NCBI RefSeq assembly: GCF_018842675.1
Contig: NZ_JAGTWO010000004.1
Coordinates: 1,116,001-1,180,000, forward strand
DNA length: 64,000 bases
Direction: 5' to 3'
From: Candidatus Pantoea bituminis
GTDB taxonomy: Bacteria; Pseudomonadota; Gammaproteobacteria; Enterobacterales; Enterobacteriaceae
In this document: piece by piece, positions 9,810-18,746 of the stretch
Position numbering within the stretch: the first letter of the stretch is position 1
Layout: each line of letters begins with the position of its first letter
Position numbers and translations under genes: made by a program
The notes under the pieces: model-generated
Databases searched by the model: none
Seen by the model: the letters and a program-made list of their open reading frames with translations, nothing else
Told to the model about the DNA's origin: nothing

Positions 9810-11468
9810 TTAGCCCGGCGTCATCTGCCGATCATCAACGTGTTTACGTTGATCTGGCGGCGGCGGGAAATATTGATAAAGCCAGGTTTCACTCAACGTC
9901 TCATCCTTGGTACGCAGGAACAGACGCATTTCGACCGGCTTGGTTGAGTCGCTGTTAGGATACCAGTCAAACAGAATGCGATAACCATTGATCGGCTCGA
10001 CATAAAGAATCTCAACCTGCTTAAACGTACCAGAAGAAACGGTAATTACCGGTTCAATCCCTTTCGGCGCAGCAGCTTTCAAATCGCCACCGACGAAGTC
10101 GATAGCAAAACGGCGGCACCAGGTATCAGGGAAATGTTCGCCCGGAGCCCAGCCTTCTGGGAAGCCGCCAATACCGGTACGCGTAGCATCAACGCGCGCC
10201 AGCCCACTGCGAACCGGTGGTAAGCCACTCCAGTACAACTTGTAAGAGAAGCTGAATTCGCTACCAGCTTTTACCGGTTCGGTGGGTTGCCAGAAGCAGA
10301 CAATGTTATCCAGCGTTTCTCCGGTAGTAGGGATTTCCATCAAATTGATGGCACCTTTACCCCATTTTCCCACCGGTTCAACCCACAGGCTTGGACGTTT
10401 GTCATACCAGCCAATCACATCCTGATAATCCTTGAAGTCATGGTTCAGCTGCAGCAAACCAAAACCGCGTGGGTTTTCATCTTCATAAGCGTTGAACTGC
10501 AGCCGCTGCGGATTATTCAAGGGGCGGGCAATCCATTCGCCTTTTCCGGTCCACATCGCCAGGCGATCGGAGTCATGGATCTGCGGATGATAGGTATTGC
10601 ACATGCGGCGTTCATTGGTGCCGCAGCTAAACATGCTGGTCATTGGCGAAATGCCAAGCTGACGAATCTCTTTGCGCGCGAACAGGTGGTTTTCAACCTC
10701 CATCACCACGCGCTTCTCTTCGCAATGGATGATGAACTTGTATGCGCCAGTCAGGCTGGCACCATCCAACAGGGCGTAGCAGGTGAAGGTGGTGTCATCT
10801 GCATCCGGCGTTTCAAACCAAAACGCGGTGAAGTCAGGGAATTCTTCCTGGCCGTTGCTGAAGGTATTTACCGCTACACCACGCGCCGACAAACCATACT
10901 GGAAAGTGTCATCAACGGCGCGGAAGTAACTGGCACCTAAAAATGAAACGATGTCACGGCGTGCCAGTTCAGGCTTTTTAAATGCACGGAATCCGGCGAA
11001 GCCGAGGTCATTTTTGCCTTCAAGCTGTTTGGTATCGACTTTGGCATTGTTGTAGTTGAACAACTCCGGGCGAAAGTGAATTTCGCGGGCCTGGCGGCTA
11101 TCGCCATCCACCGAGAACATACGGATGCGGCGCTTAAAGCCCATGCCAACGTGAAAGAATTGCACATCCAGTTCGCGGTCAGGAATGGTGTTCCACAAGG
11201 AGTGATTCGCATCGTACTGAATTTCGTTGTAGGCCTGCGGCGTTAACGTAGCCAGTGTTTCAGGCAACGCACCCGGCGCGCCACCCCAAGGTTGCTTCGC
11301 CAAACTGGCCGCTTGCTTCTTCAATACGTCGAAATCGAAGCGTACTGCGGTTCCGTCAGCAATGCCATCTTCTGCCCAGGCGGATTGCGCAAACAGCGTT
11401 GACAGGCCAGTCATACCGCTAACAGCGGAGAAGGCCATTGACGCTTTCATAAACATTCTTCGATTCAT
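9810..11468 (-). CDS. opgD: Glucan biosynthesis protein D, periplasmic (Tat-exported)
   Basis: OpgD (MdoD) acts in the periplasm on the backbone of osmoregulated periplasmic glucans. The 552-residue product begins with a twin-arginine signal, NRRMFMKAS, followed by a hydrophobic stretch and a cleavage site near SAWA-ED, as in E. coli MdoD. The mature part starts [19 protein letters not shown], the standard opening of the OpgG/OpgD domain. It is transcribed alone and towards elaA. Its promoter must lie in the 335-base gap shared with elaB (11469-11803), where I see no clear site for this strand. The paralogue opgG is not in the window. Confidence 0.94.
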   Translation of the reverse strand: MNRRMFMKASMAFSAVSGMTGLSTLFAQSAWAEDGIADGTAVRFDFDVLKKQAASLAKQPWGGAPGALPETLATLTPQAYNEIQYDANHSLWNTIPDRELDVQFFHVGMGFKRRIRMFSVDGDSRQAREIHFRPELFNYNNAKVDTKQLEGKNDLGFAGFRAFKKPELARRDIVSFLGASYFRAVDDTFQYGLSARGVAVNTFSNGQEEFPDFTAFWFETPDADDTTFTCYALLDGASLTGAYKFIIHCEEKRVVMEVENHLFARKEIRQLGISPMTSMFSCGTNERRMCNTYHPQIHDSDRLAMWTGKGEWIARPLNNPQRLQFNAYEDENPRGFGLLQLNHDFKDYQDVIGWYDKRPSLWVEPVGKWGKGAINLMEIPTTGETLDNIVCFWQPTEPVKAGSEFSFSYKLYWSGLPPVRSGLARVDATRTGIGGFPEGWAPGEHFPDTWCRRFAIDFVGGDLKAAAPKGIEPVITVSSGTFKQVEILYVEPINGYRILFDWYPNSDSTKPVEMRLFLRTKDETLSETWLYQYFPPPPDQRKHVDDRQMTPG

Positions 11469-11761
11469 GCCAGAGATCTTTCCTTAGCTGTTCGAGTTTG
11501 TCGTGACTGTCGTGCGAAATGCACTTTCATGGCCTGATAATCGCAGGCAACAGGAGGGTACGACAGCCGGGTAGTTGAAAAATTCAGTCCGAACAAAATT
11601 TATCAGATTAATCAAAGAAGCGAAGGGAAATTGTCGGCTGACGCGCCTGGCTTACACTTCTTTGCATCGATAAAAGCGTAGCGTGAAAAGAAAAATCACG
11701 TTAACAAATGAAAACTCGGGTGATTCCTGGTAAGTGAAAGCGGCAGAGCGCAAATTAGTGG

Positions 11762-11771
11762 CTATAGTTAA
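11762..11771 (+). promoter_or_regulatory. Sigma-S-type -10 element upstream of elaB
   Basis: CTATAGTTAA differs from the sigma-S -10 consensus CTATACTTAA by one base and lies 32 bases before the elaB start. No convincing -35 is visible, which is common for sigma-S promoters. E. coli elaB is reported to depend on RpoS, which fits. The rest of the 11469-11803 gap shows no recognisable gene. Confidence 0.55.
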
Positions 11772-11803
11772 GGAACTGCTTTGCAATGTACACGGAGGAA
11801 ACA

Positions 11804-12115
11804 ATGGTAAAAGAGACTGAACCGTTTGAGACTGGCCTGGATGATGATTTAGCGCTGCTGACAGAAACGCTGGAAGAAGTGTTGAAGTCATCGGGCGATC
11901 CGGCCGACCAGAAATACATTGAGCTCAAAACTAAAGCGGAGCAGGCGCTGCATGATGTTAAATCACGCGTCAGCCAGGCGTCAGATAGCTATTATTATCG
12001 CGCCAAACAAGCCGCTTACCGCGCTGATGATTATGTACATGAGCAGCCCTGGAAAGGCATCGGTATCGGCGCCACCGCCGGGCTGGTGCTTGGGCTGCTG
12101 CTGGCGCGTCGCTAA
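11804..12115 (+). CDS. elaB: ElaB/YqjD/YgaM-family tail-anchored, ribosome-associated membrane protein
   Basis: This 103-residue protein has a helical soluble part (residues ~10-75) and a C-terminal membrane anchor (GIGIGATAGLVLGLLLARR). Such tail-anchored proteins sit in the inner membrane and are linked to stationary phase and ribosome binding. The stretches TLEEVLKSSGDPADQKYIEL and SRVSQASDSYYYRAKQAAYR are nearly identical to E. coli ElaB as I recall it. An in-frame ATG exists at 11786, but ATG 11804 has a GGAGGA ribosome site at the right distance and is the better start. Confidence 0.94.
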   Translation: MVKETEPFETGLDDDLALLTETLEEVLKSSGDPADQKYIELKTKAEQALHDVKSRVSQASDSYYYRAKQAAYRADDYVHEQPWKGIGIGATAGLVLGLLLARR

Positions 12116-12134
12116 GCTGCGTCAGACGTTATAA

Positions 12135-12156
12135 AACGGCGGGTTTTCCCGCCGTT
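12135..12156 (+). terminator. Probable terminator after elaB
   Basis: A 9-bp perfect stem (AACGGCGGG / CCCGCCGTT) with a TTTT loop lies 19 bases after the elaB stop. The following T-tract is poor (GCTCTATGTTG), so termination may be incomplete. Confidence 0.65.
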
Positions 12157-12367
12157 GCTCTATGTTGCCTGTCACTTTGACCCACGCACAGCGTCGGTAT
12201 CATGATGTTTACCCCGAAAGATTCCCCTCACGATTTGACTGCTGTTTTGTCCGCCAATGTGGCACAACTCTGCCGCTATACACTAAAACCGCCTATTCGC
12301 ATGCGATCGATTGTGTTTCGTCGGCAGGCTTTCTAAAGTGGAACCCTCGGCAAAAGGAGAACGATAC

Positions 12368-13563
12368 GTGATTAGAGTAGAGATGCTGTCAACCGGTGAT
12401 GAGGTACTGCATGGCCAAATCGTCGATACCAATGCGGCCTGGCTGGCCGATGTGCTGTTCCAACAAGGTTTACCCATGACCAGTCGAAGCACGGTAGGCG
12501 ACGCCATGGATTCACTGGTTGAGACTTTGCTGGCACGCAGTCACGAAGCCGACGTATTGATTGTTAATGGCGGACTTGGCCCCACCAGCGACGATCTCAG
12601 CGCGCAAGCTGCAGCAAAAGCCTGCGGTGTAGAACTCAAAATGCAGCAAGAGTGGCTGGAAAACATGGAAGCCTGGTTTGCCAGTCGAGGCCGCATCATG
12701 GCACCGAGCAATCGCAAGCAGGCGGAAATACCGGCCAATGCTGAGATGTTGGATAATCCCGTCGGCACTGCCTGCGGTTTTGCGCTACAGCTCAATCGCT
12801 GCTGGATGTTCTTTACGCCTGGCGTACCCTCTGAATTCAAAACTATGGTTGAGCAGCAAATCATTCCGCGTTTGAAAAGTAAGTTTGAACTGCCTGAACC
12901 GCCGCTTTGCCTGCGCCTGACCACCTTTGGTCGCGGCGAAAGCGATCTGGCAGCGGAGCTGGAACCGCTGGCCCTGCCAGAAGGTGTGGTGATGGGTTAT
13001 CGCTCTTCCATGCCGATCATAGAAATCAAACTTACCGGGCCGGCCAGTCAGCGCATCGCGATGGAGCAGGTTTGGCAACAGGTTCGGCTGCAACTGGCTG
13101 AATGCACCATCTTTGAAGGCACCGAAGGATTTCCCGCCTTGCTGGCGCGTGAATTAAAAGATCGGGATCTGCAGTTGGCGATCAGTGAACAGTTCACGGC
13201 GGGTCTGCTGAACTGGCAGCTAGCCTCAGCTGAGGTGCCGCTCAGTGCCGCAGAAGTTCTGCCGCAGCAGGCTGAAACCCTGGAAGATCAGGTAACACGC
13301 ACAGCAAGCGTGGCAGCACGGCAGCAGACGCCGCTGGCGTTGTCTGTGGGCGCATTAGAAGAAGGGAAGTCGCTATCGCACTGCATACGCCTGAAGCGAC
13401 GTGGGGACAGCGAGTGAAGTTTACACACGGACGGCATAATCAGGAGACGCGGCAGAAAGTGGTGGCGATGATGGCAATGAACATGCTGCGCCGCTGGCTG
13501 CACGGCAGCGAAGTCAGCACCGGTCACGGCTGGATTGATATTCTTGAAACGGTGAAGCGTTAA
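12368..13563 (+). CDS. yfaY: CinA-like protein YfaY, frameshifted in this sequence
   Basis: YfaY belongs to the CinA family (nicotinamide-nucleotide amidohydrolase/ADP-ribose pyrophosphatase-related). The start is GTG 12368, giving the typical opening VEMLSTGDEVLHGQIVDTNA and then VNGGLGPTSDDLSAQAA of the molybdopterin-binding-like domain. The first frame runs to a stop at 13415-13417 (349 codons), but homology continues in another frame from about 13365 to TAA 13561-13563 (MMAMNMLRRWLHG, GHGWIDILETV). Restoring one G in the GGG run at 13364-13366 joins both parts into a 398-residue protein, close to the ~400 residues of E. coli YfaY. Whether the gene is truly broken or misread is open. It is not the DNA-damage-inducible cinA next to recA. 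Confidence 0.88.
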
Positions 13564-13582
13564 ACAACCCGGTAAACTAAAG

Positions 13583-13618
13583 CACAACGGGCGCCTACGT
13601 AAGGCGCCCGTTGTGTTT
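13583..13618. terminator. Bidirectional terminator between yfaY and yfaE
   Basis: A 14-bp perfect stem (CACAACGGGCGCCT / AGGCGCCCGTTGTG, 13583-13615) with a 5-base loop is followed by TTT. It lies between the convergent yfaY and the nrdA-nrdB-yfaE unit. Confidence 0.88.
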
Positions 13619-13877
13619 ATAGCGCGATCTCAATCTCACCTTTGGCTCGGCAACAACAGGGAAGAATCTCGCCCTGTTCCACAAACGCCAGCGGCGTTTC
13701 GGCGTAATACACTTCGCCTTTGAGCAAGCGCGTACGGCACGATCCGCAATAACCTTCCCGACACTGAAATTCCACACAAATATTTTGTGCTTCAAGCATT
13801 GCCAGCAGATTGGGATGATCGTCTGCGCACTCCAGCCGGGTGCCGGAAGTGCGCAGAATAACGATGGAGCGACTCAT
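13617..13877 (-). CDS. yfaE: 2Fe-2S ferredoxin YfaE, ribonucleotide reductase maintenance
   Basis: YfaE is a small plant-type [2Fe-2S] ferredoxin that delivers electrons to NrdB to regenerate its diferric-tyrosyl radical. The 86-residue product shows the cluster motif CREGYCGSCRTRLLKG, with the fourth ligand in the later PCCCRA stretch. It begins 2 bp after the nrdB stop and is the last gene of nrdA-nrdB-yfaE, the arrangement known from E. coli. Confidence 0.95.
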   Translation of the reverse strand: MSRSIVILRTSGTRLECADDHPNLLAMLEAQNICVEFQCREGYCGSCRTRLLKGEVYYAETPLAFVEQGEILPCCCRAKGEIEIAL

Positions 13878-13879
13878 GC

Positions 13880-15010
13880 TTACAGCTGGAAGTCGTCGAA
13901 GTCGTTTTCACCCACTTCAGAGTCGATTTGGCCGACCAGATAGGAGCTGACTTCTACTTCCTGCGGTGCAACCTGAACGTTATCAGACACCAGCCATGAG
14001 TTAATCCATGGAATAGGGTTAGAGCGCGTCTGGAACGGTAAATCAAGGCCGACCGCCTGCATACGAATATTGGTGATGTACTCAATGTACTGGCACAAAA
14101 TGTCTTTATTCAGGCCGATCATTGAGCCGCCACTGAACAGATATTCCGCCCACTCTTTTTCTTGCAGCGCCGCTTTCTTGAACAGCTCAAAACACTCTTC
14201 ACGACATTCAGCCGCAATCTCTTTCATTTCAGGATCGTCTTCACCGGTGCGCAGCAGGTTCAGCATGTGCTGAGTGCCGGTCAGGTGCAGCGCTTCATCA
14301 CGGGCGATCAAACGAATGATTTTGGCGTTGCCTTCCATCAGCTCGCGCTCGGCAAAAGCAAAGGAGCAGGCGAAACTAACGTAAAAGCGAATGGCTTCCA
14401 GCGCATTGACGCTCATCAGGCAGATGTAGAGCTGTTTCTTCAACGCACGCAGGCTAACGACAACCGTTTTGCCGTTGATCTCATGCGTACCTTCACCGAA
14501 CAAGTGCCAATGGCTGGTCATCTCGATCAGGTCATCGTAGTAGCCGGAAATATCTTCCGCACGGGCCAGGATCTGCTCGTTGGTCACGATGTCATCAAAC
14601 ACCACCGCGGGATCGTTAACGATGTTACGGATGATATGGGTGTAAGAGCGCGAGTGAATCGTCTCGGAGAACGCCCAGGTTTCAATCCAGGTTTCCAGCT
14701 CTGGGATCGAAATCAGCGGCAGCAACGCGACGTTCGGGCTACGACCCTGAATCGAATCCAGCAGCGTTTGATATTTCAGGTTGCTGATAAAAATGTGTTT
14801 TTCATGCTCGGGCAACGCCTGATAATCGATACGATCGCGTGAAACATCGATTTCTTCTGGACGCCAGAAAAAGGAAAGTTGCTTCTCGATCAGTTTTTCA
14901 AAAATGTCATATTTTTGCTGGTCAAAGCGCGCCACGTTAACCGACTGACCGAAAAACATCGGCTCTTTCAGCTGGTCATTTTTGTTTTGTGAAAAGGTGG
15001 AGTAGGCCAT
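13880..15010 (-). CDS. nrdB: Class Ia ribonucleoside-diphosphate reductase, beta subunit
   Basis: NrdB (R2) holds the diiron-tyrosyl radical cofactor that starts ribonucleotide reduction in NrdA. The 376-residue product has the usual enterobacterial length. The segment [16 protein letters not shown] carries the iron ligands Glu115 and His118 and the radical Tyr122 (E. coli numbering). The C-terminal tail ([18 protein letters not shown]) is the peptide that docks into NrdA. It sits 77 bp downstream of nrdA and 2 bp upstream of yfaE. Confidence 0.97.
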   Translation of the reverse strand: MAYSTFSQNKNDQLKEPMFFGQSVNVARFDQQKYDIFEKLIEKQLSFFWRPEEIDVSRDRIDYQALPEHEKHIFISNLKYQTLLDSIQGRSPNVALLPLISIPELETWIETWAFSETIHSRSYTHIIRNIVNDPAVVFDDIVTNEQILARAEDISGYYDDLIEMTSHWHLFGEGTHEINGKTVVVSLRALKKQLYICLMSVNALEAIRFYVSFACSFAFAERELMEGNAKIIRLIARDEALHLTGTQHMLNLLRTGEDDPEMKEIAAECREECFELFKKAALQEKEWAEYLFSGGSMIGLNKDILCQYIEYITNIRMQAVGLDLPFQTRSNPIPWINSWLVSDNVQVAPQEVEVSSYLVGQIDSEVGENDFDDFQL

Positions 15011-15030
15011 AAAAACTGTCCAAAAGTAGA

Positions 15031-15081
15031 CGGGACGCGCAAGAGTCCCGTGAAATGACTAAGGCGGGATAAGCTCCCGCC
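15031..15081 (-). promoter_or_regulatory. Two stem-loops in the nrdA-nrdB intergenic region
   Basis: The 77-base gap holds two inverted repeats: GGCGGGA/TCCCGCC at 15063-15081 and CGGGAC/GTCCCG at 15031-15050. Neither is followed by a T-run in the direction of transcription. They may stabilise or cleave the polycistronic mRNA and so set the NrdA:NrdB ratio; this is inference. Confidence 0.45.
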
Positions 15082-15087
15082 TGACCG

Positions 15088-17373
15088 TTAGATTTTACAT
15101 GCGCCGCTTTCGCAGCCGTCATCCTGGATTGAAGGTGCCATGTCATCCTGCGCATCTTCAGCCCCGTCACGGGTGTTTTGGTAGTAAAGCGTTTTCACGC
15201 CGAACTTATACGCCGTCAGCAGATCTTTCAGCAACTGCTTCATTGGCACTTTGCCGTTGGCAAAACGCGAGGGATCGTAGTTAGTGTTCGACGAAATTGC
15301 CTGGTCGATGAACTTCTGCATCACGCCAACCAGTTGCAGATAACCGTCGTTGTTTGGCATTTCCCACAGCAGTTCATACTGATCTTTCAGGCGCTCATAC
15401 TCGGGTACCACCTGACGCAAAATCCCGTCTTTAGAAGCTTTGATACTGATATGACCGCGTGGCGGTTCAATGCCGTTGGTGGCATTGGAGATCTGCGAAG
15501 AGGTCTCAGACGGCATCAGCGCAGAGAGCGTTGAGTTACGCAGGCCATGGGTTTTGATCTGCTCACGCAGGCCATCCCAGTCCAGATGCAGCGGCTCGTT
15601 GCAGATGGTATCGAGATCTTTCTTATAGGTGTCGATCGGCATAATGCCTTGCGCATAGGTGGTTTCATTGAACCACGGGCAGGCACCTTGCTCTTTCGCC
15701 AACTCATTCGAGGCTTTCAGCAGGTAGAACTGAATCGCTTCGAAAGTTTTATGCGTCAGGCCATTGGCACTGCCATCAGAGTAGCGCACGCCATTTTTCG
15801 CTAGATAATAAGCGTAGTTGATTACACCTATACCCAAGGTACGGCGGCCCATTGCGCCACGCTGTGCGGCTGGGATCGGGTAATCTTGATAGTCGAGCAG
15901 GGCATCCAGCGCACGAACTGCCAGCGTTGCCAGCTCTTCCAAATCGTCCAGGCTTTCAATTGCACCCAAGTTAAACGCTGACAGCGTACACAGCGCGATT
16001 TCACCGTTCTCGTCGTTAACATCGTTCAGCGGCTTGGTCGGCAGCGCGATTTCCAGACACAGGTTGGACTGGCGAACCGGCGCGATGCTGGCATCAAATG
16101 GGCTGTGTGTGTTGCAGTGATCGACGTTCTGAATGTAGATACGGCCGGTTGAAGCACGTTCCTGCATCATTAAGGAGAACAGATCCACCGCTTTAACGCG
16201 CTGTTTACGGATGCTGTTGTCTTTTTCATATTTGGTGTAAAGACGTTCGAATTCATCTTGATCGGCGAAGAACGCATCATAGAGGCCCGGCGTGTCTGAC
16301 GGGCTGAACAGGGTAATATCTTCACCTTTCAACAGGCGCTGATACATCAGCTTGTTCAGCTGCACGCCGTAGTCCATGTGACGTACGCGGTTGCCTTCAA
16401 CGCCACGGTTGTTTTTCAACACCAGCAGGCTTTCAACTTCCAGATGCCACATTGGATAGAACAAAGTCGCTGCGCCGCCGCGAACACCGCCCTGAGAGCA
16501 GGATTTAACTGCCGTCTGGAAGTGCTTATAGAACGGGATACAACCGGTGTGGAACGCTTCGCCACCACGAATTGGGCTGCCCAGTGCACGAATACGGCCT
16601 GCATTGATACCGATACCGGCACGCTGCGAAACGTATTTCACAATGGCGCTGGAGGTGGCGTTGATAGAGTCGAGGCTGTCACCACACTCGATCAATACGC
16701 AGGAGCTGAACTGACGCGTTGGCGTACGCACACCAGACATAATTGGCGTCGGCAGTGAGATCTTGAAAGTTGAAATCGCATCGTAGAAACGCTTGATGTA
16801 ATCCATGCGGGTATCACGCGGATAACCGGAGAACAGACACGCTGCAACCAGGATATACAGGAACTGCGCACTTTCGTAGATTTCGCCCGAAACGCGGTTC
16901 TGCACCAGATATTTACCTTCCAGCTGCTTAACCGCCGCGTAGGAAAAGTTCATATCACGCCAATGGTCGATAAACGCGTCCATCTGCTCGAACTCTTCAA
17001 CGCTGTAGTCTTCCAGCAGATGGCTATCGTATTTGCCCTTATCAACCATGCTGACCACCTGGTCATACAGTTTTGGTGGTTCAAACTGGCCGTACGCTTT
17101 TTTACGCAGGTGGAAAATCGCTAAACGAGCAGCGAGGTACTGATAATCCGGGGCATCGCGAGAGATCAGGTCTGCAGCGGCCTTGATAATGGTTTCATGA
17201 ATGTCAGAGGTTCTGATGCCATCATAAAACTGAATGTGGGAACGCAGTTCAACCTGTGAAACGGAGACGTTGTTCAGCCCTTCAGCTGCCCAGTCCAGCA
17301 CACGGTGAATCTTGTCGAGGTCAATGCGCTCCTGGCGGCCATCGCGTTTAGTAACGAGCAGACTTTGGTTCAT
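15088..17373 (-). CDS. nrdA: Class Ia ribonucleoside-diphosphate reductase, alpha subunit
   Basis: NrdA (R1) is the catalytic and allosteric subunit that reduces NDPs to dNDPs in the cytoplasm. The 761-residue product has exactly the E. coli length. The N-terminal ATP-cone (LLVTKRDGRQERIDLDKIHR) is the activity-control site. The active-site region includes NLCLEIALPT with the thiyl-radical cysteine. The C-terminal CESGACKI holds the redox cysteine pair reduced by thioredoxin/glutaredoxin. The upstream region carries DnaA boxes and NrdR-like boxes, matching known nrdAB control. Confidence 0.98.
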   Translation of the reverse strand: MNQSLLVTKRDGRQERIDLDKIHRVLDWAAEGLNNVSVSQVELRSHIQFYDGIRTSDIHETIIKAAADLISRDAPDYQYLAARLAIFHLRKKAYGQFEPPKLYDQVVSMVDKGKYDSHLLEDYSVEEFEQMDAFIDHWRDMNFSYAAVKQLEGKYLVQNRVSGEIYESAQFLYILVAACLFSGYPRDTRMDYIKRFYDAISTFKISLPTPIMSGVRTPTRQFSSCVLIECGDSLDSINATSSAIVKYVSQRAGIGINAGRIRALGSPIRGGEAFHTGCIPFYKHFQTAVKSCSQGGVRGGAATLFYPMWHLEVESLLVLKNNRGVEGNRVRHMDYGVQLNKLMYQRLLKGEDITLFSPSDTPGLYDAFFADQDEFERLYTKYEKDNSIRKQRVKAVDLFSLMMQERASTGRIYIQNVDHCNTHSPFDASIAPVRQSNLCLEIALPTKPLNDVNDENGEIALCTLSAFNLGAIESLDDLEELATLAVRALDALLDYQDYPIPAAQRGAMGRRTLGIGVINYAYYLAKNGVRYSDGSANGLTHKTFEAIQFYLLKASNELAKEQGACPWFNETTYAQGIMPIDTYKKDLDTICNEPLHLDWDGLREQIKTHGLRNSTLSALMPSETSSQISNATNGIEPPRGHISIKASKDGILRQVVPEYERLKDQYELLWEMPNNDGYLQLVGVMQKFIDQAISSNTNYDPSRFANGKVPMKQLLKDLLTAYKFGVKTLYYQNTRDGAEDAQDDMAPSIQDDGCESGACKI

Positions 17374-17424
17374 GTCGCGTTTTTACCTTTGCGTGAGTAT
17401 CCAAAAATTAAAAGAAATCCCGGT

Positions 17425-17433
17425 TTATACACA
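17425..17433 (+). promoter_or_regulatory. DnaA box upstream of nrdA
   Basis: TTATACACA matches the DnaA-box consensus TTATNCACA and lies 52-60 bases before the nrdA start. A second box is 22 bases further upstream. E. coli nrdAB is known to be controlled by DnaA through two such boxes. Confidence 0.7.
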
Positions 17434-17455
17434 GCATATTCATTGTGAATAATGT

Positions 17456-17464
17456 TGTGGATAA
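17456..17464 (-). promoter_or_regulatory. Perfect DnaA box upstream of nrdA
   Basis: TGTGGATAA is the reverse complement of the strict DnaA box TTATCCACA. It directly abuts the NrdR-like box at 17465, so initiator and repressor sites are side by side. Confidence 0.75.
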
Positions 17465-17512
17465 ACACTACATCTAGGGGTTCAGGGGGAAATTCATAAC
17501 AATATGGGGGCA
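17465..17512 (-). promoter_or_regulatory. Candidate tandem NrdR boxes upstream of nrdA
   Basis: The consensus acaCwAtATaTwGtgt is approximated by ACACTACATCTAGGGG at 17465-17480. A weaker second match is centred on CAATATGGGGG at 17497-17512. Their spacing is 32 bp, about three helical turns, which is the usual arrangement for NrdR. The second box is poor, so the pair is tentative. Confidence 0.45.
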
Positions 17513-17840
17513 TATTCTAGTAATTTGCTGCAGCTTAACAAGAGGAAAAAATGATGATTCTGGGCTTGTTTTTTTGCGAAATTTCCTAGGCCGCGTGTTG
17601 TAAGGCTCGCCATCGTGTCAACCGGTTTGATAAAAAATTCCCTTTCTTGAGCGACCGCTGATTTTTCATTCATTACTGACGTTTTTCCAATCTATGGACT
17701 AGCGGCTCACTCAATGGATCGAAAAACGTATCGTTAATCAGCGCGGGTTATGCATTTAAACGGTGGGTAAAGGATTCGCTAAGCAAAGGGGAGGAGAATA
17801 AATGACAGCGGGCGCGCAAACGGGTTGCGCGCCACACAGA
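17513..17840. other. Intergenic region between nrdA promoter and ubiG 3' end
   Basis: No supported gene lies here. The only clear structure is a 9-bp perfect stem (GGCGCGCAA / TTGCGCGCC, 17811-17833) just downstream of the ubiG stop. It lacks a good T-run but is the likely ubiG 3' hairpin. The nrdA transcription start probably lies near or just below 17513. Confidence 0.5.
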
Positions 17841-18569
17841 TTAGTTTTTGCTGTGACGCGTGTGGATCATGTAGTTCACATCCACGCCGCGGCCCAGACG
17901 AAACTTATTGGTCATCGGGTTGTAGTGCAAGCCGATGATGTTCTGCTCGCGCAGCGGGGTTTCATCTACCCAACCCAGTAACTCTGAAGGGCGGATAAAC
18001 TTTTTCACATCGTGCGTGCCGCGCGGCACCATACGCAGCACATATTCCGCACCAAATACCGCCATCAGCCAGGCTTTGGGGTTGCGGTTGATGGTGGAGA
18101 AGAAGACTTCGCCGCCCGGTTTCACCAGACGCGCGCAGGCATGAACCACCGAGCGCGGATCGGGAACGTGCTCCAGCATCTCCATGCAGGTCACCACATC
18201 ATATTTTCCGGCGTGGGTTTCCGCGTGATCTTCCACGGTTTGCTGAATGTAATCGAGCTTCACGCCCGTTTCCAACGCGTGCATACGTGCCACTTCCAGC
18301 GGTTCTGCGCCCATATCCAGCCCGGTAACCACGGCACCTTCGCGCGCCATGCTCTCGGCTAAAATGCCGCCACCGCAACCGACATCCAGCACGGTTTTAC
18401 CAAATAAGCCGTTGCTGTGTTGCGCAATATAACCAAGGCGCAGCGGATTTATGCGGTGCAAAGGTTTAAATTCACCCTCGAGATCCCACCAGCGTGAGGC
18501 AACGGCCTCAAACTTGGCAATTTCCTGCGCATCGACGTTCTGCTGATGATTCTGCGGCTGTGCATTCAT
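17841..18569 (-). CDS. ubiG: Ubiquinone biosynthesis O-methyltransferase UbiG
   Basis: UbiG methylates both hydroxyl groups introduced during ubiquinone synthesis (2-polyprenyl-6-hydroxyphenol and 3-demethylubiquinol). The 242-residue product is a class I SAM-dependent methyltransferase with motif [17 protein letters not shown] and the downstream acidic residue in [12 protein letters not shown]. The N-terminal [20 protein letters not shown] is characteristic of UbiG. It is divergent from gyrA, as in E. coli. Confidence 0.96.
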   Translation of the reverse strand: MNAQPQNHQQNVDAQEIAKFEAVASRWWDLEGEFKPLHRINPLRLGYIAQHSNGLFGKTVLDVGCGGGILAESMAREGAVVTGLDMGAEPLEVARMHALETGVKLDYIQQTVEDHAETHAGKYDVVTCMEMLEHVPDPRSVVHACARLVKPGGEVFFSTINRNPKAWLMAVFGAEYVLRMVPRGTHDVKKFIRPSELLGWVDETPLREQNIIGLHYNPMTNKFRLGRGVDVNYMIHTRHSKN

Positions 18570-18672
18570 TGAATCGTAACTCCTGACAAAATGTTGACTG
18601 AGTATAAACGCTTAAGCCGTTGCGGCGCACCTCTCAGACATAAGGAAAAGCGGGTGAAATAGGTGGTTAACG

Positions 18673-18701
18673 TTCACCAGCTGAATGCAGTGTGATATAC
18701 T
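18673..18701 (+). promoter_or_regulatory. gyrA promoter, extended -10
   Basis: TATACT (18696-18701) is preceded by TGA, forming an extended -10 (TGATATACT). A weak -35, TTCACC (18673-18678), lies 17 bases upstream. The start codon is 45 bases downstream. Gyrase promoters are typically induced by loss of supercoiling through the -10 region; I have not tested that here. Confidence 0.6.
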
Positions 18702-18746
18702 TTCGCACCTTTAAAATCCGGGATTAAGTAGAGGGATAGCGGCTCC

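Noticed and set aside
10287..10940. 217-codon plus-strand frame opposite opgD
   Set aside because: It is antisense to a well-supported opgD and shows no recognisable domain or start signal.
14162..14842. 226-codon plus-strand frame opposite nrdB
   Set aside because: It is fully antisense to a clear nrdB, has no ribosome site, and a His/Gln/Arg-rich composition typical of a shadow frame.
17551..17589. 12-residue ORF after a GAGGAAA site upstream of nrdA
   Set aside because: It is too short to judge, lies in a regulatory region on the opposite strand to nrdA, and has no further support.
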